A DNA stretch of 64,000 bases from assembly GCA_036675505.1 (NCBI GenBank), contig JAKFEW010000143.1:181209-245208 (forward strand), written 5' to 3'. The notes under the pieces are model-generated. The model saw only the letters and a program-made list of their open reading frames with translations, was not told the origin of the DNA and searched no databases. How positions within the stretch are numbered: the first letter of the stretch is position 1; every line of letters starts with the position of its first letter. Shown here piece after piece: positions 41,853-51,104 of this stretch. This stretch comes from JAKFEW01 sp036675505. GTDB taxonomy: Bacteria > Cyanobacteriota > Sericytochromatia > S15B-MN24 > JAQBPE01. The position numbers and the translations under genes were made by a program.

Positions 41853-41981
41853 CAGTCGACCCGGACGCGAGATTTCGCGCGATGGATTGCCCTATGAAGC
41901 CCCCTTTTGAATATGACAGAGCCAATCGAGGAGCGCAAATACAGACAGACCGTTCCCTTTTGGTGTCACCCTACGGGAAGG

Positions 41982-43820
41982 CTATCGTACGCGCCGCACC
42001 CGCTGGTTGACCGAGTCCGCCACCAGCAGGCCGCCCATCCCGTCGAGCGCGAGGCCGGTCGGGGCGTGGAACTCCGCGAGCCTTCCCGCGTCGTCGCGCC
42101 AGCCGGGCAGGCCGGCGCCCGCCACGGTCGTCGCGGCCCCCGCGGGGCTCAGCTTGCGCACCGCGTGGTTGAAGCGGTCCGCGACGTAGAGGTCGCCGGC
42201 CGCATCGATCGTGATCGAGGTCGGCCGGTTGAAGCGCGCCGCGCGCCCGGTGGCGTCGACGAAGCCCGGGAAGCCGGGGCCGGCGCCGGCGATGGTGACC
42301 AGGTCGCGCGTCGGCGAGATGCGCCGGATCGCGTGGTTCCAGCCGTCCGCCACGAACACCGTGCCGTCGGGCGCGACGGCGACGTCGGCCGGGTAGTAGA
42401 GCTGGTTGCGGTCCGGCGGGCCGTCGAGCCAGCCAGGCACCCCGGTCGCCGAGCCCGCCCAGGTGGTCACCACGCCGTCGGGCGCGACGCGCCGGACGCG
42501 GTGGTTCTCGCCGTCGGCCACGAACACGTTGCCGGCCGCGTCGACGCCGACGCCGGCGGGGCCGCGGAAGCGCGCGGCGGCGCCGGTGGCGTCGGCGAAG
42601 CCCGCGGCAGAGCCAGCGAGCGTGGTCACCGCGCCGTTCGGCGCGATGCGCCGGATGCGGTGGTTGCCCCAGTCCGCCACGATCACCGAGCCGGTCGGGT
42701 CGATGGCCACGTCGATCGGGCGGTCGAAGCGGGCGCCAGCCCCCACGCCGTCGCTCGCACCGGGGTAGCCGTCGCCCGCGAAGGTCGAGACCACGCCGGC
42801 GGGCGAGATGCGACGGATGCGGTGGTTGTCGAAGTCCGCGACGTAGACGTTGCCGGCGTAGTCGACCGCCACGCCGCGCGGCGTGGCGAACCGCGCGTCG
42901 GCGCCGGCGGCGTCGCGGAAGCCCACCAGGCCGCCGGCGAAGGTCGTCACCTGATTGCCCGCCAGCGGCGCCCAGCCGGCGGCGCCGCCCGCGCCGCCGC
43001 CGGAGGTCGGCGGTGGGGAGGGCGCAAGCGACGCGGCCTGCAGGCCCGCGACTCGCACCGCCAGTGCGTCGATCTCCGCGCGAATCGCCGCGACCGAGCC
43101 CGTCGTCTCGCCACGCAGGGCGTCGATCGAGGCATTCGTTTCGGCGCGCAGCACCGCGATCGCGGCCGTGGTCTCGGCCCCGTACGCCGCGAAGCGCGAG
43201 TGCGTCTCGGCGCGGAACGCCGCGAGCTCGGCGCGCAGGTCGCCCAACGCCGGCCCGAGCGCGCTGATCGCCTCGCGCAGCTCGCCGACCTCCGCGATCA
43301 GCGCCTCGAGCCGGTGACGCACCGAGCGCTCGTCGGACCAATCCGGCGGCGCGTCGCGCCGCAGGGCCCGGTCCGCGGCCCGCGCGGCCGTCGCCAGCAA
43401 CCGCGGCTCGACCGTGTCGCCCGGCGCCACGCCGGCGGCCACCAGCGTGGAAGCGCCGTCGATCGTCGCGGTGGCGCCCGTCTGCGTGACTGCCGCGAGC
43501 TTCGCCGCGCGCCCGTCGGCAGTCTCCGCGGCGGCGAGGACCTTGTAGACGCCCGGGTGCGGCGCCGCGAGCCGGAAGCCGCCGGCCCCGTCCACCATGC
43601 CCGATGCGACGCCTGCGATCGGCGTCCCGGCCAGGTCGGCGAGCACGACCATGGCGCCCGCGGTCACCGGCCGGCAGCCGGCCGGCGCCTGGACCACGCC
43701 CGAGATGGCGGCCGGGCCTGTGGCGGCGGTGGGCGTGCCGCAGCCGATCAGGAGGAGCAACGCGACCAGCGCGGGGGCGAGGCGAGCGTGCCCGGAATTG
43801 GGCAGAACGGGGCGGGACAT
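41982..43820 (-). CDS. lipoprotein with coiled coil and NHL-repeat beta-propeller
   Basis: 612 residues from the ATG at 43820 (GAGGA 8 nt upstream). The signal peptide ends LLIGC, a lipobox. About 30-110 resembles a carboxypeptidase-regulatory-like/Big-type domain (ISGVVQAPAGCRPVTAG). About 165-275 is a coiled coil of 14-residue-type repeats (LRAETNASIDALRGE). The C-terminal 310 residues contain about six NHL repeats (FATPRGVAVDYAGNVYVAD, cut here; RFNRPTSITIDAAGDLYVAD), each ending DxxNHRIRRI, predicting a six-bladed propeller. It probably binds ligand or protein at the cell surface. Partner unknown. Confidence 0.88.
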   Translation of the reverse strand: MSRPVLPNSGHARLAPALVALLLLIGCGTPTAATGPAAISGVVQAPAGCRPVTAGAMVVLADLAGTPIAGVASGMVDGAGGFRLAAPHPGVYKVLAAAETADGRAAKLAAVTQTGATATIDGASTLVAAGVAPGDTVEPRLLATAARAADRALRRDAPPDWSDERSVRHRLEALIAEVGELREAISALGPALGDLRAELAAFRAETHSRFAAYGAETTAAIAVLRAETNASIDALRGETTGSVAAIRAEIDALAVRVAGLQAASLAPSPPPTSGGGAGGAAGWAPLAGNQVTTFAGGLVGFRDAAGADARFATPRGVAVDYAGNVYVADFDNHRIRRISPAGVVSTFAGDGYPGASDGVGAGARFDRPIDVAIDPTGSVIVADWGNHRIRRIAPNGAVTTLAGSAAGFADATGAAARFRGPAGVGVDAAGNVFVADGENHRVRRVAPDGVVTTWAGSATGVPGWLDGPPDRNQLYYPADVAVAPDGTVFVADGWNHAIRRISPTRDLVTIAGAGPGFPGFVDATGRAARFNRPTSITIDAAGDLYVADRFNHAVRKLSPAGAATTVAGAGLPGWRDDAGRLAEFHAPTGLALDGMGGLLVADSVNQRVRRVR

Positions 43821-43941
43821 GGCGCGATCCTCGGTCGGGGGAACGCGCTCCAGCATAGCCCGCGCAGGTTGCCTGCCTGTTGCGCGCCAGTTGCCCGCGA
43901 TTGCTGCTCGATTGCCCGCGGATGACGTATCAGGGGCGAGA

Positions 43942-44472
43942 TCAAAGCAGGGCTTTGACGTCGGCCTCGAAGGTCGCGGCGTCGACCGCGCCGACGTACT
44001 TCTTGTAGATGAACCCCTTCCGACCGACTACGAACGTGGTCGGGATGCCGCGGATGCCACCGTAGGCGGCCTTGGTGGCCGCATTCGCCATCAGCACGGG
44101 ATAGTTGATCCCGTTCGCCGCCGCGAACTGCGCAGGGGCCGCGGCGTCCTGGTCGACCGACAGGCCGAGCACCACCAGGCCCTTCTTCGCATACCGCTTC
44201 TGCAAGCTAACGAAGCCCGGGATCTCCTCGCGGCACGGCGGACACCAGGTCGCCCAGAAATCGATGATGCGAACCTTGCCCTTGTAACGCGCCAGGCCGT
44301 CTTGCACCCCGTCGGCCGCGGTGGGCAGGGTGAAGGCGGGGGCCTTGACGAGCTTTTGCCAGACCTCGCCGTTGCCAACATCGAAGCCCCCCGCCAGGGC
44401 GGGGCCGGCCGCGGGCCACAGGCAGGCCGCTGTCAGGCCGGCGGCGGCGGCGAGGACGGGGTTCAGGCGCAT
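43942..44472 (-). CDS. TlpA/ResA-like thioredoxin, periplasmic
   Basis: 176 residues. The signal peptide (VLAAAAGLTAACLWPAAGPALA) may be cleaved at ALA, giving a soluble secreted protein. The thioredoxin domain has FWATWCPPCREEIP (WCPPC, as in TlpA/ResA, implying a reductive role), then VLGLSVDQD, and GIPTTFVVG, carrying the cis-Pro. It could reduce periplasmic disulfides, for instance in cytochrome c maturation. The ATG has GGAGGT 4 nt upstream. First of a set of minus-strand genes that continues to 50974. Confidence 0.92.
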   Translation of the reverse strand: MRLNPVLAAAAGLTAACLWPAAGPALAGGFDVGNGEVWQKLVKAPAFTLPTAADGVQDGLARYKGKVRIIDFWATWCPPCREEIPGFVSLQKRYAKKGLVVLGLSVDQDAAAPAQFAAANGINYPVLMANAATKAAYGGIRGIPTTFVVGRKGFIYKKYVGAVDAATFEADVKALL

Positions 44473-44521
44473 GGGGACCTCCGGCGGACAGCGTCGTTCG
44501 GATCTTATTCCCGCGTGCGCC

Positions 44522-46474
44522 CTATTCCTCGTCTGCTCGCAGCTTGGCCAGCACGCCGTAATCCTCCAGCGTGGTGGTGTCGCCGGCGGTCTCCTTGCCG
44601 GCCGCGATGTCGCGCAGCAGGCGGCGCATGATCTTGCCCGAGCGGGTCTTCGGCAGCGAGTCCGTGAAGCGGATGTCGTCCGGCCGTGCGAGGGCGCCGA
44701 TTTCCTTGGTGACGTGGGCCTTGAGCGCGGCCTTGAGGTCTTCGGTCGGCTTGTGGTCCGGGCCGAGCGTCACGAAGGCGGCGATCGCCTGGCCCTTGAG
44801 GTCGTCCGGCCGGCCGACCACCGCCGCCTCGACGACGGCCGGGTGGCTCACCAGCGCGCTCTCCACCTCCATCGTGCCGAGCCTGTGGCCGGACACGTTG
44901 ATCACGTCGTCGACCCGTCCCATGATCCAGAAGTAGCCGTCGGCGTCCTGGTGGGCGCCGTCCCCTGTGAAGTACATCCCGGGGATCTCTTTCCAGTAGG
45001 TGCTCTCGTAGCGCTCGGCGTCGTTGTACAGCGTGCGCAGCATCGAGGGCCAGGGCTTGCGCACCACCAGGAAGCCGCCCTGGCCACGCGGCAGCTCCTC
45101 GCCGTGCTTGTTCACGATCGCGACGTCGATGCCCGGCAGCGGCAAGGTGGCGGTGCCCGGCTTGGTGGGCGTCGCCCCCGGGAACGGGGCGATCATGATG
45201 CCACCGGTCTCGGTCTGCCACCACGTATCGACGATCGGGCAGCGCTGGCCGCCAATCACCCGGTGGTACCACATCCAGGCCTCGGGGTTGATCGGCTCGC
45301 CGACCGTGCCGAGCAAGCGCAAGCTCGAGAGGTCGTGCTTGCGCACCCAGCGCTCGCCCCACTTCATGAAGGCGCGGATCGCCGTCGGGGCCGTGTAGAA
45401 AACGCTCACGCGGTGCTTCTCGACCAGCTGCCAGAGCCGGTCCGGCTCGGGCCAGTTCGGCGCCCCCTCGTACATGACGGTCGTCGCGCCATTGGCGAGC
45501 GGCCCGTAGACCACGTAGCTGTGGCCGGTCACCCAGCCGATGTCGGCGGTGCACCAGTAGGTGTCGGTGTCCTTGAGATCGAAGATCCACTTGGTGGTCA
45601 GCGCCGCGTGCAGCAGGTAGCCGCCCGTGGTGTGGAGCACGCCCTTGGGCTTGCCCGTCGAGCCGCTGGTGTAGAGGATGAAGAGCGGGTGCTCGGCATC
45701 GAGCGGGGTGGCCTCGCATTCGGCGTCCACGCCCTCGATCAGGTCATGCCACCAGTGGTCCCGGCCGCCCTGCATGCCGATCGGCTCGCCGGTGCGCGCC
45801 AGCACGACCACGTCCTCGACGCACGGGGCCCCTTCGAGCGCGGCGTCCACCGTGGTCTTGAGCGGCACGACGATGCCGCGGCGGTAGCCGCCGTCGGCCG
45901 TGATGATCACCTTCGCCTGGGCGTCGTTCACGCGATCCTTGATCGCCTCGGCCGAGAAGCCGCCGAAGATGACGCTGTGCGTCGCGCCGATGCGGGCGCA
46001 GGCGAGCATCGCGATCGCGAGCTCGGGCACCATCGGCATGTAGAGCACGACGCGATCGCCGGGCGCCACGCCGAGCTTCTTGAGCACGTTGGCGAACCGG
46101 CAGGTCTCGCGGTGCAGGTCGTTGTAGGTGAGCGTGCGGCTGTCTCCAGGCTCGCCCTCCCACACGATCGCGGCCTTGTTGCGGCGCCAGGTGGCGAGGT
46201 GCCGATCGAGGCAGTTGTAGGCCAGGTTGAGCTTGCCGCCCACGAACCACTTGGCGACCGGCGCCTCGCTCCAGTCCAACACCTGGGTCCAGGGCGCGAA
46301 CCAGCTCAGGTGCTCGGTCGCCTGGGCGGCCCAGAAGCCCTCGGGATCGTCCGCGGCCTGCATGCGCAGCGCCTCGTACTCCGCCAGCGACTTCACGTGG
46401 GCGCCGGTTGCGAACGCGGGCGGCGGCGGGAACTTGCGGTTTTCGATCAGGACGGACGTGATGTCGGAGGACAT
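44522..46474 (-). CDS. acsA: acetyl-CoA synthetase
   Basis: 650 residues. It activates acetate to acetyl-CoA through acetyl-AMP. Core motifs: YTSGSTGKPKGV (P-loop-like AMP-binding A3), TWWQTETGG, YFTGDGAHQDADGYFWIMGR, and a C-terminal PKTRSGKIMRR, whose second Lys is the usual acetylation-regulated residue. Length is normal for Acs. The ATG is 6 nt after the disulfide oxidoreductase stop, so they are probably co-transcribed and translationally coupled. Together with the E1-alpha gene elsewhere it would link acetate and oxoacid oxidation, but no direct tie is visible. Confidence 0.97.
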   Translation of the reverse strand: MSSDITSVLIENRKFPPPPAFATGAHVKSLAEYEALRMQAADDPEGFWAAQATEHLSWFAPWTQVLDWSEAPVAKWFVGGKLNLAYNCLDRHLATWRRNKAAIVWEGEPGDSRTLTYNDLHRETCRFANVLKKLGVAPGDRVVLYMPMVPELAIAMLACARIGATHSVIFGGFSAEAIKDRVNDAQAKVIITADGGYRRGIVVPLKTTVDAALEGAPCVEDVVVLARTGEPIGMQGGRDHWWHDLIEGVDAECEATPLDAEHPLFILYTSGSTGKPKGVLHTTGGYLLHAALTTKWIFDLKDTDTYWCTADIGWVTGHSYVVYGPLANGATTVMYEGAPNWPEPDRLWQLVEKHRVSVFYTAPTAIRAFMKWGERWVRKHDLSSLRLLGTVGEPINPEAWMWYHRVIGGQRCPIVDTWWQTETGGIMIAPFPGATPTKPGTATLPLPGIDVAIVNKHGEELPRGQGGFLVVRKPWPSMLRTLYNDAERYESTYWKEIPGMYFTGDGAHQDADGYFWIMGRVDDVINVSGHRLGTMEVESALVSHPAVVEAAVVGRPDDLKGQAIAAFVTLGPDHKPTEDLKAALKAHVTKEIGALARPDDIRFTDSLPKTRSGKIMRRLLRDIAAGKETAGDTTTLEDYGVLAKLRADEE

Positions 46475-46480
46475 GGTCGA

Positions 46481-47884
46481 TCAAACCCCCACGGCGAGGC
46501 TGGCGCGCTTGTCTTCGCATTCCTCGACGGGATCCAGCCAGATCTCCGCGAGCGTCGGGTGCAGGTGCGGGATTTCGAGGAACTGCCGGCAGGTGGACCG
46601 GAAATACATGGCGACGACCATCTCGTGGATGAGATCCGCGCCCTCGGCGCCGACGACGCAGGCGCCGATGATCTCGCCCGTGTGGGCGTGGGCGATCACC
46701 TTCACGAAGCCCTTCGTGAGGTTGGCGACCTGGGCCTTGCCCTGATCGTCGAACGGGTAGGTGCCGACGACGTGGGGGATGCCCTTGTGGACGCAGTCGC
46801 GCTCGGAAAGGCCCACGCGCGCGACGTTCGGGTCCGAGAAGATCGACCAGGCCATCAGGCGGTAGTCGGCCGGCTCCTGGGTGTGCCCGAGCGCATGCGT
46901 GACGGCGTGGATGCCTTCCTGAATCGCCACATGCACGATGAAATGGCGCCCGGTGGCGTCGCCGGCCCCGTAAATGTGCGGCTGGCTCGTGCGTAGGTGG
47001 TCGTCGACCGGCACGATGTGGGTCTCGTGCTTCACGCCGGCGGCTTCCAGGTTCAGCTTGCCGACGTTGGGGATGCGCCCCATGCACACCATGATCTCGT
47101 CGGCTTCGAGTTCGAGGTGCTCTTCATGGTGACCGCGGTCCACGATCAGCACCTTCTTGTCGCCGCGCCGCTCCACGCGGTGCATCTGCGCGCGGTTCAC
47201 GACGCGCATGCCCTCGTCCGTGAAGCACTTCTGGATGCTCAGGGCGACGTCGTCGTCCTCGCTGGAGAGGAACCGCTCGCCGCGAATGACGAAGGTGGTC
47301 TCGACGCCGAGCCGGTGGAAGAACTGCCCCATCTCGAGCGCGATCACGCCACCGCCGAGGACCAGGAGGGACCTGGGCGGCTCCTTGAGCTCGAGGGCCT
47401 CGTCGCTGGTGATGAAGCCGACCTCGGCGAGGCCCGGAATCAAGGGCGCCCAGGGCACCGAGCCGGTCGCGATCAGGAACTTGTCGGCGGTGATGACGCG
47501 ATCGCCCGCCTGGAGCGTATGGGCGTCCTTGAACTGGCCTGGCGCGTTGATGAACTCGAAGCCCTGCTGCGCGAGGATGCCGCCTGCGCGGTACGAGGCG
47601 AAGTCGTTCACCCAGTAGGCCTTGCGCTCCATCATCTTCGCGAAGTCGTACCCGACCTCCTTCACGAGCACGCCCACCTCGTGGGCGTGCTGGGCGAGGT
47701 GCAGCACCTCGGTCGAGCGGAGCAGCGCCTTGGTGGGCATGCAGCCGCGCAGGATGCAGAGCCCGCCCAGCGGCCCCGGGTCGAGCAGGGCGGCTTTCGC
47801 GCCCAGCTTGCCGGCGGTCTTGGCCGCCCAGTAGCCGGCGGATCCGGCCCCGAGGACTGCGATGTCGAAGTGATCGTTTGACAT
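46481..47884 (-). CDS. class I pyridine nucleotide-disulfide oxidoreductase (dihydrolipoyl-dehydrogenase-like)
   Basis: 467 residues. An N-terminal FAD site (VLGAGSAGYWAAKTAGKLGA), a redox pair in GGLCILRGCMPTK, an NAD(P)-binding GGGVIALEMG, the FAD-contacting IYGAGDATG, and a C-terminal HPTLAEIW, giving the His-Glu catalytic pair. In classical dihydrolipoamide dehydrogenase the redox segment is CLNxGCIPSK; CILRGC is a departure, so this may reduce another disulfide (a mercuric-reductase-like, glutathione-analogue or lipoyl substrate). Co-directional with acs. Confidence 0.85.
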   Translation of the reverse strand: MSNDHFDIAVLGAGSAGYWAAKTAGKLGAKAALLDPGPLGGLCILRGCMPTKALLRSTEVLHLAQHAHEVGVLVKEVGYDFAKMMERKAYWVNDFASYRAGGILAQQGFEFINAPGQFKDAHTLQAGDRVITADKFLIATGSVPWAPLIPGLAEVGFITSDEALELKEPPRSLLVLGGGVIALEMGQFFHRLGVETTFVIRGERFLSSEDDDVALSIQKCFTDEGMRVVNRAQMHRVERRGDKKVLIVDRGHHEEHLELEADEIMVCMGRIPNVGKLNLEAAGVKHETHIVPVDDHLRTSQPHIYGAGDATGRHFIVHVAIQEGIHAVTHALGHTQEPADYRLMAWSIFSDPNVARVGLSERDCVHKGIPHVVGTYPFDDQGKAQVANLTKGFVKVIAHAHTGEIIGACVVGAEGADLIHEMVVAMYFRSTCRQFLEIPHLHPTLAEIWLDPVEECEDKRASLAVGV

Positions 47885-47917
47885 GCACGGGATTGTACTC
47901 CCGTGCCAGCCCCCCGG

Positions 47918-48802
47918 CTACCCTGGCCGGCGAGTAGGTCCCCAGCCCAACTTTCCGTGCAAGCGGGCGAAGAAATCGATCTTGTTGAGCTTCACCAGCC
48001 GCGCGTACCTGGAGGCCTTCGTGAAGGTGACCTGGTCGCCCATCCGCACCGGAATCGGCCCCTGGCCATCGGGCGAGACCAGCAGCTCGAGGTCCGCCGG
48101 GCCCTCGATGATGACCCTGATCGTGACCTTGTCCGAAATGACGATCGGCCGCGCCGACAGCGAGTGCGGGCAAATCGGGGCGAGCACGAAGACCGGCAGG
48201 TCCGGGGTGAGCAACGGCCCGCCCGCGGAAAGCGCGTAGGCGGTCGAGCCGGTCGGCGTCGCCACCACCAGGCCATCCGCATCGTAGGTGGTCAGGTAGC
48301 TGCCGTCCACGTAGGTCGCAAGCTCGACCAGCCGCGCGAACGCGCCCTTGGACAGCACGCCGTCGTTCAGCGCGAAGCCCTCGCCGAGCAGCTCCTCCCC
48401 CCTGAACGCCTGCACATGCATCATCGCGCGGTCCTCCAGCCGGTAGTCGCCGGTCTCGAAGCGCTCGAACGCGGCCGGCAGCTCGTTGAAGCCGATTTCG
48501 GACAGGAACCCCAGGCGGCCGAGGTCGACGCCCAGGATCGGGATCGGGCCACCCGCCGCCCCGCTCGCCAGGCGCGCGGCGGCGAGGAAGGTGCCGTCGC
48601 CGCCGAGCACCACGACCAGGTCCGCGCGGTCCACCACCGTGGCATCGGCCACCCGGGCGCTGGTGACGGCGATTTCCCAGCCATGCCTGGTCACCCAGTC
48701 GCGCAGCTCGGCCAGGTAGGCCGGCATATGCGGCTTGTTTTCCGCATGGATGACGGCGATCCGCTTCGGACGCGTCTCTTGGGACAGGGCGACTTCGGAC
48801 AT
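47918..48802 (-). CDS. nadK: NAD kinase
   Basis: 294 residues. It phosphorylates NAD to NADP. VVVLGGDGTFL (GGDGT motif) is at about 65-75, then LGVDLGRLGFLSEI, LNDGVLSKG, the NAD-binding TPTGSTAYALSAGGP, and a C-terminal PHSLSARPIVI. Complete and normal length. Starts 7 nt after tlyA; GAGG precedes the ATG. Member of the prenyl synthase-PAP2-tlyA-nadK operon. Confidence 0.96.
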   Translation of the reverse strand: MSEVALSQETRPKRIAVIHAENKPHMPAYLAELRDWVTRHGWEIAVTSARVADATVVDRADLVVVLGGDGTFLAAARLASGAAGGPIPILGVDLGRLGFLSEIGFNELPAAFERFETGDYRLEDRAMMHVQAFRGEELLGEGFALNDGVLSKGAFARLVELATYVDGSYLTTYDADGLVVATPTGSTAYALSAGGPLLTPDLPVFVLAPICPHSLSARPIVISDKVTIRVIIEGPADLELLVSPDGQGPIPVRMGDQVTFTKASRYARLVKLNKIDFFARLHGKLGWGPTRRPG

Positions 48803-48809
48803 GGCGGCC

Positions 48810-49607
48810 TCAGGCTCTCAGGGCCTCGTGCGCCGCCTTCACGACGGACGCCGGGTCCCCGATCCATTCTTCCCCATCGCCCGCTCGCCAGTGCGCGAGG
48901 AACTCGATGTTGCCCTCGGGCCCCTTCACCGGCGAATGGTCGAGCCCGACCAGGCGCCAGCCGACGCCGCGCGCGGCCTCGCGCACGGCTTCGATCACGC
49001 GGCGGTGCGCGGCGGGATCGCGCACGATGCCGCGGTCCGTCTGGCCCTTGCCCACCTCGAACTGCGGCTTCACGAGCGTGATCGCCTCGCCGCCCGGCGC
49101 GAGCAGGGCGGCCAGCGCCGGCATCACCGTCGCGAGGGAGATGAAGGACAGGTCCGAAACCACCAGGCTGGGCCGCTCGCCAATCGCGTCGGGCGCCAGG
49201 TGGCGAACGTTGGTGCGCTCCATGACGACCACCCGCGGGTCCTGGCGCAGCGACCAGGCGAGCTGCCCATAGCCGACGTCGACGGCGTAGACCAGCCGCG
49301 CACCGCGCTGGAGGCACAGGTCCGTGAAGCCGCCGGTGGACGCGCCGGCGTCCAGCACCACGCGCCCCGCGGGGTCCACGCCGAAGGCGTCGAGCGCCCG
49401 CTCGAGCTTGAGGCCCCCGCGGCTCACGTAGGGATGCACCTCCCCCGCGACGGTGACGACGGCATCCTCCGCCACCGGCATGCCGGCCTTGCTGGCGACG
49501 GCATCCCCGAGCCTGACGAGGCCCGCCATGATGGCGGCCTGGGCGCGCTCGCGGGAAGGATAGAGCCCGCGTTCCACGAGCAGCTGGTCGAGCCTGCGCT
49601 TGGCCAT
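48810..49607 (-). CDS. tlyA: TlyA family rRNA methyltransferase/hemolysin
   Basis: 265 residues from the ATG at 49607. The N-terminal S4 RNA-binding domain (about 1-60; LDQLLVERGLYPSRERAQ, VHPYVSRGGLKL) is followed by an FtsJ-like methyltransferase: DAGASTGGFTDLCLQRGA for AdoMet, then VSDLSFISL, and VKPQFEVGKGQ. The catalytic K-D-K-E-type set appears conserved. In other bacteria TlyA makes 2'-O-methylcytidine in rRNAs. The start overlaps the SD region of the preceding gene's stop; coupling is likely. Sits between a PAP2-family gene and nadK. Confidence 0.93.
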   Translation of the reverse strand: MAKRRLDQLLVERGLYPSRERAQAAIMAGLVRLGDAVASKAGMPVAEDAVVTVAGEVHPYVSRGGLKLERALDAFGVDPAGRVVLDAGASTGGFTDLCLQRGARLVYAVDVGYGQLAWSLRQDPRVVVMERTNVRHLAPDAIGERPSLVVSDLSFISLATVMPALAALLAPGGEAITLVKPQFEVGKGQTDRGIVRDPAAHRRVIEAVREAARGVGWRLVGLDHSPVKGPEGNIEFLAHWRAGDGEEWIGDPASVVKAAHEALRA

Positions 49608-49609
49608 CG

Positions 49610-50059
49610 TCAGAAGCCGTGGTGGACGATCCAGGCGATCAGCACGCCATAGATCGCGCCGCCGAGGACCTCGAGCCGCGTGTGGCCGAGCAGCTCCTTG
49701 AGGCGCGACTCGCGCACCGTGTGCTCCTCCCACAGCTCGTTCATGATCTTGTTCACGATCGCCGCCTGCCGTCCGGCCGCCTGGCGCAGGCCGGTGGCGT
49801 CGTACATGACCACCGAGGAGAAGACGGCGGCCACGTCGAAGAGCATCGAGTTCGGGCCTTGCACGAGGAAGATCGTGGTGGTCACGCTCACCACCAACGC
49901 CGTGTGCGAGCTCGGCATTCCGCCCGTGCCGACGGCCACGCGGAAGTTGACCCGGCGTTCCTTGGCCATGTTCGTGAGCGTCTTGAGCGCCTGCGCCGAG
50001 AACAGCGCGGCCATCCCCGCGATCAGCGCCTGATGCTCGATGCCCGCCCAGCCCGCCAT
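49610..50059 (-). CDS. divergent PAP2 family membrane protein
   Basis: 149 residues. The PAP2-type signature is GGMPSSHTALV followed much later by LLGHTRLEVLGG; the core His/Arg pattern of lipid phosphatases is only partly kept, hence the 'divergent' label in family databases. Hydrophobic stretches at about 10-25, 48-68, 78-92 and 130-147 indicate a membrane protein. Next to the prenyl diphosphate synthase gene, so hydrolysis or recycling of prenyl/undecaprenyl phosphates is plausible, as inference. Starts 6 nt after ispA; ends 2 nt before tlyA. Confidence 0.9.
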   Translation of the reverse strand: MAGWAGIEHQALIAGMAALFSAQALKTLTNMAKERRVNFRVAVGTGGMPSSHTALVVSVTTTIFLVQGPNSMLFDVAAVFSSVVMYDATGLRQAAGRQAAIVNKIMNELWEEHTVRESRLKELLGHTRLEVLGGAIYGVLIAWIVHHGF

Positions 50060-50065
50060 ACTCGC

Positions 50066-50974
50066 TCAGTCGACCTGCGCGGCGACGTAGCGGGCGATCG
50101 CCCGCAGCGCCTCGCCGCGCTCGCCGAACGCCGTCAATGCCGCCTCGGCATCCGCAACCGCGGCGACCAGGCGCTCGCGGGCGGCCGAAAGGCCGAAGAG
50201 CTTCACGTACGTGGCCTTGTCGGCCGCCTCGTCCTTGCCGGGCGTCTTGCCGAGCTGTTCGGCCGTGCGCGTGCAGTCGAGGATGTCGTCCGCGATCTGG
50301 AAGGCGAGGCCGAGCGCGTCGGCATAGGCGTCGAGCGACTTCGCGCTGGCCGCGTCGGCCCCGGCGAGGATCGCGCCGACGCGCACGGAGGCGCGGATCA
50401 GCGCCCCGGTCTTGTGCGTGTGGATGAAGGTCAACGTGGCCTCGTCCACCACCTGGCCTTCGGACGCCACGTCGACCACCTGCCCGCTGACCATGCCGAG
50501 CACCGTCGCCTCGGCGAGCTCGCGCACGGCCGCCAGGCAGCGATCGGCGGGATAGCTGGCGGCGAGCGGGCCGGCCAGCGTGGCGAAGGCCCAGGCGAGC
50601 ATGGCGTCGCCGGCCAGGATCGCCTGGGCCTCGCCGAAGACCTTGTGGTTCGTCGGCTTGCCGCGGCGCAGATCATCGTCGTCCATCGCGGGCAGATCGT
50701 CGTGGATCAGCGACTGCGTGTGCACCAGCTCGAGGGCGCAGGCGGCCGGCAGCGCGGGCCGCGGGTCAACGCCGAGGGCATCCATCGTGGCGATCGTGAG
50801 CACGGGGCGCAAACGTTTGCCGCCGGCCTGCAGGCTGTAGCGCATGGACGACCAAAGCGTCTCGGGGTGGCGCATCGGCGCGAGCGCGTCGAGCGCCGCG
50901 TCGACGACGAGTCGCCAATCGTCCCAATAGGCCGCGAGGTCGAAGGCGGCGCCGCTGTATACGTTTCCGGCCAT
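50066..50974 (-). CDS. crtE: geranylgeranyl/farnesyl diphosphate synthase
   Basis: 302 residues. Adds IPP units to an allylic diphosphate. FARM is DDLPAMDDDDLRRGKPTNHK, cut here by length; SARM is QIADDILD. The segment before FARM, HTQSLIHDD, differs from the AYSLIHDD of bacterial FPP synthases and is like the HTMSLIHDD of cyanobacterial and plastid GGPP synthases, so a C20 product is more likely; chain length cannot be settled here. First gene of the minus-strand operon. GAGG precedes the ATG. ispA would be the alternative symbol. Confidence 0.88.
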   Translation of the reverse strand: MAGNVYSGAAFDLAAYWDDWRLVVDAALDALAPMRHPETLWSSMRYSLQAGGKRLRPVLTIATMDALGVDPRPALPAACALELVHTQSLIHDDLPAMDDDDLRRGKPTNHKVFGEAQAILAGDAMLAWAFATLAGPLAASYPADRCLAAVRELAEATVLGMVSGQVVDVASEGQVVDEATLTFIHTHKTGALIRASVRVGAILAGADAASAKSLDAYADALGLAFQIADDILDCTRTAEQLGKTPGKDEAADKATYVKLFGLSAARERLVAAVADAEAALTAFGERGEALRAIARYVAAQVD

Positions 50975-51020
50975 AGCGCCTCATGATGCCCCCCGGACGG
51001 GCGAATGTAAATGGTCCGGG

Positions 51021-51048
51021 TTGCGAACCGCGCTTCGAAGAGTATCAT
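51021..51048 (+). promoter_or_regulatory. promoter of the SLH porin (TTGCGA - 16 nt - TATCAT)
   Basis: TTGCGA (51021-51026) and TATCAT (51043-51048), spacer 16 nt. The ATG is 57 nt beyond the -10, with a GGAGGAG ribosome site. Confidence 0.5.
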
Positions 51049-51104
51049 AGGCGTAACCGAGCGAGGGTTCCGAACATCCTCGCCTCGCATGGAGGAGAAA
51101 CTGA

